Shown: positions 56,304-64,000 of the stretch, one piece after another
How positions within the stretch are numbered: position 1 is the stretch's first letter
How the letters are laid out: each line of letters begins with the position of its first letter
Assembly (NCBI GenBank): GCA_027924645.1
Contig: BSBN01000039.1
Span: 22,294,001-22,358,000 of the forward strand
DNA: 64,000 nucleotides
Origin: Cunninghamia lanceolata
Lineage: Eukaryota > Streptophyta > Pinopsida > Cupressales > Cupressaceae
Reading direction: 5' to 3'
Made by a program: the position numbers and the translations under genes
The notes under the pieces: generated by a model
What the model saw: the letters and a program-made list of their open reading frames with translations, nothing else
The model's database searches: none
Told to the model about the DNA's origin: nothing

Positions 56304-57860
56304 TTAGTTTAGAGCAGGAGGGGTGATGACCCCTAACTTTTCTCTGAGATACTCAAAAGTATCCTTAGGAAAAGGCTTGGTAAAAATGTCTGCAATTTGA
56401 TTCTTGGTAGAAACATACTCCAACTTGACTTCATTCTTTGGCACTTTTTCTCTCAGGAAATAATACCTAATGGTTATGTGCTTGGTCCTTGAGTGCATCA
56501 CTGGGTTCTTTGATATGTTTATAGCATTTGTGTTGTCACAAAAGATTGCAATAGGTTCTTCATACACAACTTTGATGTCCTTCAAATTCTGCTTCATCCA
56601 TAACACTTGAGTGCAACGGCATGCTACTGTAATGTATTCTGCCTCTACAGTAGACAGGGATATTGAATCTTGTTTCTTGCTTAGCCAATATAATAATCTT
56701 TTTCCTAAGAAGAATGCACCTCCACTTGTACTTTTTCTGTCATCTACATCTCCAACCCAATCTGCATCAATATATGCACTGAGAGTAAAGTCATAGTCCT
56801 TAGGGTACCACAAACCATAATCTATTGTGCCTTTTAAATATCTCAGAATTCTTTGGACTGTCATCACATGTGATTCCTTGGGTTTAGCCTGAAATCTTGC
56901 CACAAGACACACTGCATGCATTATGTCAGGTCTGGTTTTAGTCAAATAAAGTAATCCTCCAATCATAGATCTATACTTTTTTTGGTTTGCCAAGGGTGAG
57001 TTATCATCTTTTCTCAACTTACAACCAGTTATCATAGGTGTGCATACTGGTTTAGAGTCTTCCATCCCAAATTTCTTTAACAACTCTTTCACATACTTGG
57101 ACTGAGAAATGAAGATACCCTTATCTGATTGACTTATTTACAGACCTAAAAAGAAGTTCATCTCTACAAACATAGACATTTCAAATTCACTTTGCATTTC
57201 TCTAGCAAAAACTAAGCACATACCTTCATTGCCTCTAAAAATAATATCATCAACAAAAACTGCAACAATCAAGGTTTGTTCATCATTGATCTTGATGTAG
57301 AGGTTACTATCTCTAGCACTTTTACTAAACCCTATCTATATTGGGTACCTATCCAACTGTGCATACCATGCCCTAGGAGCTTGTTTTAATCCATACAATG
57401 CTTTCTTCAATCTACATACCATGTCCTCTTGTTCTGATGACTGAAATCCTTCTGATTATTCAATATAGACTTCCTCTTCCAACTCTCTATTTAAGAAGGT
57501 AGACTTTACATCCATTTGATAAACCTTGAAATCTTTGTATGTTGCAAAAGCTAGAAACATCCTTATTGCTTCAATCCTTGCTACTAGAGCAAAAGTTTCT
57601 TCAAAGTCTATTCCTTCAACTTGAGCATATCCTTTGCATACCAACCTTGCTTTATTTCTTACCACTTCACCATTCTCATTCATTTTATTTCTAAAGACCC
57701 ACTTTATACCAATTACATTCTTGTCTGCTGGTCTAGAAACAAGATCCCAAGTCTGATTCTTCTTTATCTGCATCAATTCTTCTTCCATAGCCTTTATCCA
57801 ATTCTCATCTTTGTAGGCCTCGTCCATAGTTTTAGATTCAATCTTAGAAATCAAACAGAA
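56304..57860 (-). pseudogene. Copia A2 reverse transcriptase and RNase H
   Basis: The polymerase (57854-57150) reads [60 protein letters not shown] and, in another frame, the active site VFVDDIIFRGN with both Asp. RNase H is one open frame, 57092-56304, 262 codons: MIGGLLYLTKTRPDIMHAVC, YIDADWVGDVDDRKSTSGG, STVEAEYITVACRCTQVLW and IFCDNTNAINISKNPVMHSR, ending TPPALN. Stops separate the parts (57460 and about 57140). Confidence 0.92.
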
Positions 57861-58800
57861 ATTTACTTGTTCTTCTGTAGCTTTTCTTCTGGTTAAGATC
57901 CCTTTTCTCTTATCTCCTATGATTTGATTTTTAGAATGACTGATTCTTACATATCTTGGAGTTTTGGTAGCACTTACCAGAGCTTGTTCTTCTTCATCTG
58001 TGCTATCTTCATGCTACACCACTTCTGAAACATCTGGATCATCTAACTCATATCCACTTGATTCTGAAGACCTTTCCTTACATTATCAACTTTAACATTT
58101 GCACTTTCAATGATCTTATTCAACCTCTTATTATAGCACCGGTAGGCCTTACTCTTGGTGGAGTAACCAAAGAAGATTCCTTCATCACATCTAGCATCAA
58201 ACTTGCCTAAATCTTCTTCTCTTTTGATGTAACATCTACTACTAAAAACTTTGAAATATTTCACAGTAGGAACTCTACCATGCCACAATTCATAAGGAGT
58301 CTTTGAACTATTACCTTTTACTTGAACTTTGTTTAGGATATATACTGCGGTGTGAATGACCTCTTGCCAATATGCTTCCAGAAGATGAGCTTCCTTCATC
58401 ATGGTTCTAGCAGCTTCTTGAATTGTTCTATTTTTCCTTTCAACAACTCCATTTTGTTGTGGAGTTTCGGGAACAGATAGTTGTCTCTTTATTCCATGTT
58501 CTTCACAAAAGAAATTGAATTCATTTGATGTGAAATCTCTTCCTCTATCAGACCTCAAGCATTTGATTTTCAAATCCATCTCATTTTCAACCATTGCCTT
58601 AAATGCCTTGAATTTATCTAGAGATTCAGCTTTCTCTTTCAAAAAGGTGACCCAAGTCATTCTAGAATAATCATCAATGAGTAGCATGAAATACCTATCT
58701 CCTTGCAAACTTCTTACTCTGGTAGGTCCACACAAATCTGTATGCACTAGCTCAAGTAGTCCTCCAACTGATTGGTCCTTGCTTTTGAAGCTTGTTCTTG
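57861..58800 (-). pseudogene. Copia A2 integrase core
   Basis: The open frame 58747-58043 (234 codons) has HTDLCGPTRVRSLQGDRYF, CLRSDRGRDFTSNEFNFF and QQNGVVERKNRTIQEAART, so the three acidic catalytic residues are present, although the usual RGGEF reads RGRDF. The GKFDARCDEGIFFGYS block follows. The linker to the polymerase is frame-shifted. Confidence 0.92.
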
Positions 58801-59340
58801 TCTATTTCCCAAATTGACACTCCTTGCAAACTGGATTAGTAGGCTTCACAAGCTTAGGCAAATCTCTAACAATCTATGCAGTACTTATCTTCATAATATT
58901 ATCAAAATTTATGTGACACAACCTTTTATGCCATAACCAACTCTCATCAATCTAAGTCAACAAACAATAGTTCTTGATTCCTTTCAAGTGATAGATATTA
59001 CCTCTGGTCTTCTTACCAGTTGCAATGACTATTCCAGAGCTTTCCCTGATCTTGCAACCATTATCCTTGAAGCTTAATTCATAGCCCTTGTCACACATCT
59101 GATTCACACTTAGAAGATTGTGCTTTAATCCTTTCACATATAAGATATCTTCAGTATTATGCTTGCCATCAAAAGAAATAGATCCTTTTCCACAAATCCT
59201 ACCAGCTATATCATCTCCAAACCTAACCAGCCCACCATCATATCTTTCCAAACTTACAAACTTACTTTTGTCACCAATCATGTGGTTAGAGCAACCACTA
59301 TCAATAACCCATTCATCCTTGTCCTTAATGACTTAAGCAG
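58801..59340 (-). pseudogene. Copia A2 protease and pre-integrase region
   Basis: The protease site reads DEWVIDSGCSNHMIGDKSKF with an intact DSG (about 59320-59270). The open frame 59281-58952 continues GLVRFGDDIAGRICGKGSIS and LKHNLLSVNQMCDKGYELSF. The zinc-binding region follows after a TAG (LWHKRLCHINFDNI; C-x2-C partly visible near 58810). Confidence 0.88.
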
Positions 59341-60376
59341 CCAAAGCACTTTCCACTGGTTTTTCTTCCTTCACATAGTTAGGAGAATTAGTAGACACAA
59401 GAGCTTCCTTAATAGCAATGACCAAGCATTCATTTACAGAGGAACTAGCATTATTTGGTTCACCATTATCTGATACTCCTTCATCATCATCAAAATCTTC
59501 AACATAATAACACTTCTTTTGGGTCCTAGGTTTGTTCTCATATCTTCTTCTATTTCTTTCAATTTTTTCAGGACATCTGGAAGCAAAATGACCTACTTTA
59601 CCACAGGAAAAACATTTGAAAGGAAGTTTGCCTTTATACTTACCGGACCTCTTTGCAGTTTGTCCACAAAGTTTTCTTCAACTTCATCTAACTCATCATC
59701 AGATTCTACCTTATACTTTTATGATCTGGAAGTACTTACAAGAGTACTAGCTTTGAAGGCCGTCTTAACTTTCGGCAGAGCATCATCTAACTTCCTCATT
59801 TCAAAAGTAGTAAGCTTGCCAAGCAACTGATCCTTGTTAATGGTTTTTACTTGCATGAATTCTTCAATCGCAGCTACCTTGTGACAGTAGGACTTGGGTA
59901 GAGATCTGAGAATTTTCATAACAATTTCCTTTTCTTCAAGGGTTCCGCCTATGGATTTTATCCCTGTAACAAGCTCATCAACTCTTTGCATAAAAGTTGA
60001 TATGTTTTCATCATTATTCATCTTCAAGCTTTCATATTTCACTTTCAGACTTTGTAACTTGGCTTCCTTCACATAATCATCTCCTTCATACAGATTTTTC
60101 AACTTTTCCCATACCTTATTTGCAGTTTCAAGATCCACCACTTTCATCAATATTGAGTCAATTAATGAGCTTAGTAGAGCATCCTTTACCTTGATATCTA
60201 TTTCATATTCTTTGATTTCGTCTTCAGTTGTCGGACCATTTGAAGGTATCATGTATTCTATTTCTATAGATTTCCAAACTTTGAAACCAAGAGAAAAAAA
60301 GATGGCTTTTCATCTGAGCCTTCCAGAGAACATAATTCGTTCCATCAAAATGTGACACTTCCTTCTTGCAAGACAT
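59341..60376 (-). pseudogene. Copia A2 gag
   Basis: Starts at ATG 60376 (MSCKKEVSHFDGTNYVLWKA). A short frame slip near 60300 is followed by an open frame from 60252 for 177 codons: ANKVWEKLKNLYEGDDYVK, NNDENISTFMQRVDELVTG, QLLGKLTTFEMRKLDDALP. The knuckle near 59625-59585 is recognisable as CFSCGKVGHFASRC in a shifted frame. Confidence 0.9.
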
Positions 60377-60416
60377 TTTGGATCTTCCTCAAGCTATTAA
60401 ACTTTCTTCAGAGGAA

Positions 60417-60433
60417 CTTGGCTCTAATACCAA
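60417..60433 (-). other. Primer binding site of copia A2
   Basis: TTGGTATTAGAGCCAAG on the minus strand; one C-to-T change from TATCAGAGCC. Confidence 0.88.
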
Positions 60434-60434
60434 T

Positions 60435-62006
60435 TGTTGATCTGCACCAGACAACTGAGAGCTGGGGGGTGAATCAGTTGTCACAAAACCTTAAACACTT
60501 TTTGCAATTTAAACATTCTTTACTTATCCACAATTATTATGATTTAACCATGAGTGCATGAAATAAGAAACTTAACCACAGATACAACATCAAACAAATG
60601 AGACACCAGATTTACGTGGAAAACCCCAAGGTGGGAAAAAACCATGGAGAGGATTAACTCTTAATATATGTTGCAATCTTGAAATAATGATGTTTAGGCT
60701 TGGTCACTCCACAGGCCTAAACATACTAGCTTACTGCCATGAAGAACAACTAGGTCTAGGAGGCTCACTACCTCAACCCTAAACCTAGCAAGATTACAAT
60801 AAGGGCTATTAAACCCTGAGGGATGTTAAACCCTATTCACTGCCATGATCAACACCTTTCTCTATTTTCAACTAAAGTATAATAATTTCCCTACTCTGCC
60901 TTTCCTCTTCTCTACTCTTCCTCTTTTCTTCTCTTCCTCTTCTTTCCTCTACCCCTCCTCTGCTCTACCTTTGGACCTTTCTTAATATATTCTCATTTTT
61001 GCTCAAGGACACCTTTTCCATGACTCAACTACAAGTATTTATACACTCCATCAACCTTGGAATGATCATCAAGGTCGGCATCACAATCATCAACCATTGG
61101 AACAATCTCCAAGGTCGATATTACAAACATTTACAAAACAGGTCCTAACCTATTGCAACATCATGCAAAGGGAATGAAATATGGATCACTCCATGCCTTA
61201 GCTGGGACTCAAACATGATCTTCCATGCTACAACATGCTTCCATAATCTTCCAGAGATCTCCACAATCACTGGGATCAACCAGGTCGGCCAAGACTGGTT
61301 ACATGTTACATTAACTGGGAACAATCTTCACACACCATCTTAATTTCTTAATGCGGACCAAAGTCCAGATAGGAACATGATTAGGAGACATCCACAAGCA
61401 CACTATAATCATCAAGAGAAACCACACAAACCTTAACCATTTTATCCATAGAAATCTTCTCACTAGAACACATGAACTTCACTGTCTTTGATTGTCATAA
61501 AAGAAAGATAGCTTGTGGACCACCAAACTATGAACCATTGCAACTATAGGCACTTATCATCATCCTAGACTTCCCTCTAGAACCGTAGAGCCAAATACCT
61601 TATTGCGGAGGAATGTGGAGCCAAATACTATCTTCCTGTCTCAACTGAACTTACAGAAAAAGCAGGTTTCACTCTGGTGAACACAACTCACTCAGATCTT
61701 CATGTCGATGGCTCAGACCTGAAATGTAGTATCCTCAGACATACCTCTAACTTACTTCCAATCTGCAAACCATGATCTTCAAGAAGAAAAAATGTGGAGC
61801 AATTTACCAGACTGATCTTCAGCATACAACTCACTGTCTGTACTGCACTTCTCTGTAACTCGTTTCTTTCGGAGAGGCTAATTTTCTTAATATCCTCAGC
61901 ATACAAGTCTTCTAAACAAGTAATAGAATAAAATACAATTGACACTAATGACAACAAGGATATGTTGACATCAATGACAACACCAATTAGGCACATACTT
62001 GCAAAA
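60435..62006 (-). repeat. 5' LTR of copia A2
   Basis: TGTTGATCTGCACC ... CTTGCAAAA (last CA changed to AA). Stem GACAACTGA/TCAGTTGTC at 60450-60458 and 60474-60482. Pairs with 54446-55979; carries a few extra bases such as a duplicated ACCTTGGAATGATCATCAAGG-like piece near 61053. Confidence 0.9.
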
Positions 62007-62041
62007 GTTTTCCCAGTACAAGGTAGCCCATAAATCACCTA

Positions 62042-62329
62042 TTAAAGGAATAACATCTCTTTAGCTTTTTTGGATTGTTTTTCTTTTTTAGCAGCATATA
62101 TTACTCTTACAGTAGAATTTGAAAAAGTTGTAGGCTTCTCTGAATTCTTTGGATTCAGAACATTTCTAATTTTGGAGATAGTCCAATCTATAGAGATCAT
62201 ATGGCCTACAACTTTAAGGCTTTCATTGGTTAACTCAACAATTTGCTCTTCATTACTGTGGAAGAGTTTGGGTTCTACAAGCCTAAATGTGAAAGGAGGA
62301 TAAACACTTGCATTCACATAACATGACAC
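62042..62329 (-). CDS. Hypothetical 95-aa open frame beside a Walker-A-like motif
   Basis: From ATG 62329 the frame reads MSCYVNASVYPPFTFRLVEP and ends KAKEMLFL at TAA 62042. I do not recognise it. Directly after two stops the same frame reads VIYGLPCTGKT, a G-x4-GKT Walker A motif, and stops at the target site of copia A2. AATAG just before GTGATTTATGG could be a splice acceptor. This may be a piece of a host P-loop ATPase or helicase gene, or of another mobile element. The context is thin. Confidence 0.35.
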   Translation of the reverse strand: MSCYVNASVYPPFTFRLVEPKLFHSNEEQIVELTNESLKVVGHMISIDWTISKIRNVLNPKNSEKPTTFSNSTVRVIYAAKKEKQSKKAKEMLFL

Positions 62330-62344
62330 ATTATAACGTGCTTT

Positions 62345-63003
62345 TGTTATGCTGAATTAAAACATCTCACTCCCTCTCCTCCTCTCTCTCTCCCCTCCTC
62401 TCTCTTTCTCACCTCTACTTCCCTCCTCTCTCTCTCTCTCACTCTCTACTTCCATCCCCTCTCTACATCCTACCCTCTCTCTCACTCTCTACTTCCCTCC
62501 CCTCTCTACCTCCTACCCTCTCTCTCAGTCTCTACTTCCCTCCCCTCTCTACCTCCTACCCTCTCTCTTACTCTCTACTTCCCTTCCCTCTCTACCTCCT
62601 ACCCTCTCTCTTACTCTCTACTTCCCTCCCCTCTCTCTCACTCTCTTCTTCCCTCCCCTCTCTACCTCCTACCTTATTTCTCACTCTCTACTTCCCTCCC
62701 TCTCTATCTCCTACCCTCTCTCTCACTCTCTACTTCCCTCCCCTCCCTACCTCCTACCCTCTCTCAGTCTCTACTTCCCTCCCCTCTCTACCTCCTACCC
62801 TCTCTCTCAGTCTCTACTTCCCTCCCCTCTCTACCTCCTACCCTCTCTCACTCTCTTCTTTCCTCCCCTCTCTACAACCTACCCTCTCTCTCAGTCTCTA
62901 TTTCCCTCCCCTCTCTACATCCTACCCTCTCTCTCAGTCTCTACTTCCCTCCCCTCTCTACCTCCTACCCTCTCTCTCACTCTCTACTTCCCTCCCCTCT
63001 CTA
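62345..63003 (+). repeat. Pyrimidine minisatellite, 43-bp unit
   Basis: A CT-rich tract. From about 62440 the phrase CTCTACTTCCCTCCCCTCTC recurs every 43 bases (range 41-45), about 13 times, alternating with CTACCTCCTACCCTCTCTCT. The first 90 bases are plain CT-rich sequence. Confidence 0.92.
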
Positions 63004-63334
63004 GAGAGGAAGAGACAGAGAGGGTGGAGAGAGAGGGGAGAAATAAGGTGATAGAGAGAGGCAGAGAGTCCTAGTTTTCTTGTTTTAATTTCCTTCATTG
63101 CCAAGAGTGAGGAGAGATATGGAGACATAGGAATGCTAGGGGAGAGAGAGGTAAGAGATAGAGAGTAGAGAGAACTAGAGGAGACAGATAGGGAGAGATA
63201 GAGGAGACAGAGGGGAGAGATAGGGAGATGGAGAGTGAGCGAGATGTCTAGAGAGATAGGGAGGGAGATTGAGAGGTAGAGGGATGATAGAGATATAGGG
63301 AGATAAGGGAAAGATAGGGAGATAGAGGTTTAGG
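63004..63334 (+). repeat. Purine-rich GAGA tract
   Basis: From CTCTCTAGAGAGG at 62996-63008 the plus strand switches abruptly from pyrimidines to purines: GAGAGA, GGGAGATAG and GACAGAG words dominate to about 63330, broken by a T-rich piece at 63070-63105. No gene. Confidence 0.85.
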
Positions 63335-63960
63335 GTTGCTCAGGTTTAGGGGTTAGGGGTTAGGGTTTAGGGGTTTTGGGAGAGAGAGAGAGGGTTGGTC
63401 AAGTTTATGAGTTTAGGGTTTAGGGGAATTATTTAGGGTTTAGGGGTTTAGGGTTTCTTGGGTTTATGGTTTAGGGGAATTATTTATGGTTTAGGGGTTT
63501 TGGCAGAGAGAGAGAGAGGTTTAGGGTTGCTCAGGTTTAGCCTGGTTGCTCAAGTTTAGGGTTTAGGGGTCAGGGGCATTATTTGGGGTTTATGAGTTTA
63601 GGGTTGCTCAAGTTTACGATTTAGGGTTTAGGGGAATTATTTAGGGTTTAGGGTTGCTCAGGTTTAGAGTTTAGGGGTTAGGGTTTAGGAGTTTAGGGTT
63701 TAGGGTTTAGAGAGAGATAGAGAGGGGACTGATAGAGATTGGGAAAGATAGGGAGATAGAGGTTTAGGGTTGCTTGGGTTTATGGTTTAGGGGTTTAGGT
63801 TGCTCAGTTTTAGGGTTTAGGGGTTAAGGGTTAGGTTTAGGGGCATTATTTAGGGTTTAGGGTTTAGGGGTTATGTTTTAAGGGCATTATTTAGGGTTTA
63901 GGGTTTAGGGGTTAGGGGTTAAGGTTTAAAGGTTTAGGTTAGGGTTTAAAGAGAGAGGAT
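63335..63960 (+). repeat. Degenerate telomere-type repeats (TTTAGGG)
   Basis: TTTAGGG, the plant telomere unit, appears dozens of times in the forms GGTTTAGGG, TTTAGGGG and GGGTTAGGG, interspersed with TTGCTCAGG, GGCATTATT and short GAGAGAG blocks. It is interstitial-type: imperfect and mixed with other words. It runs to the window end, where GA-rich sequence returns. Confidence 0.88.
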
Positions 63961-64000
63961 CGATAGGGAGATATAAAGGAGATCGACCTGGGAGAGATAG

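Larger units (their letters stand above)
54446..62006 (-). mobile_element. Copia element A2, full length, minus strand
   Basis: Same family as A1 (14349-21629) in the opposite orientation, 7.56 kb. LTRs 1534 and 1572 bp. The bases GTTTT at 54441-54445 and 62007-62011 fit a target duplication, which places the left border in a T-run where the first TG has been lost. It is better preserved than A1: the FVDD site and the three integrase acidic residues remain. Stops and frameshifts still break each domain. Confidence 0.9.

Noticed and set aside
61700..62038. 112-residue minus-strand frame beginning with MIYGLPCTGKT
   Set aside because: It is a chance fusion of the flanking host or relic sequence with the LTR of copia A2; only the part right of 62006 is informative.

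Overview
The window looks like repeat-dominated intergenic DNA from a seed plant with a large genome. The evidence is plant-type Ty1/copia and Ty3/gypsy retrotransposons with long LTRs primed by initiator-Met tRNA, a plant mobile domain fragment, and degenerate TTTAGGG telomere-type repeats. A gymnosperm is my guess, not proven. I see no convincing intact host gene and no tRNA, rRNA or CRISPR array. Almost every coding trace is a broken retroelement. Element borders below come from paired LTRs, target-site duplications (TSDs), primer binding sites (PBS) and polypurine tracts (PPT) read by eye.

Left part (1-22 kb). A minus-strand copia 5' LTR plus gag enters from the left edge (1-2018). A C-rich unassigned block ends in a 61-bp-arm hairpin (4082-4210). 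A decayed gypsy reverse transcriptase/RNase H (4640-5224 and 9059-9570) is split by a small copia element (5225-9058) carrying only gag and a protease stub. A plant mobile domain remnant, a gypsy-type LTR-like stretch and an isolated copia LTR follow. A complete but dead copia, family A, lies at 14349-21629 (+).

Middle part (22-53 kb). This is a nest. The oldest layer, element Y (minus strand, about 23.8-52.7 kb), is a gypsy-like element whose protein has a zinc-knuckle-like motif and a G-patch but no visible polymerase. Into Y jumped a 7.3-kb non-autonomous copia-type element (27040-34342) that encodes two unusual proteins instead of pol, and a 14.9-kb gypsy element Z (36050-50914) with gag and protease but no reverse transcriptase or integrase. 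Into Z jumped a full-length copia, family C (37939-44672, +). TSDs support each step.

Right part (53-64 kb). A (CT)n microsatellite and a small unassigned open frame precede a second family A copia in the opposite orientation (54446-62006). It sits in DNA that encodes an unknown open frame followed by a Walker-A-like motif. The window ends in a 43-bp pyrimidine minisatellite, an abrupt switch to purine-rich sequence, and degenerate telomere-type repeats.

The most notable items are the two-protein non-autonomous element, the pol-less Y element, a hairpin with covariation at the end of copia LTRs, and a series of AT-rich palindromes with a compensatory change.
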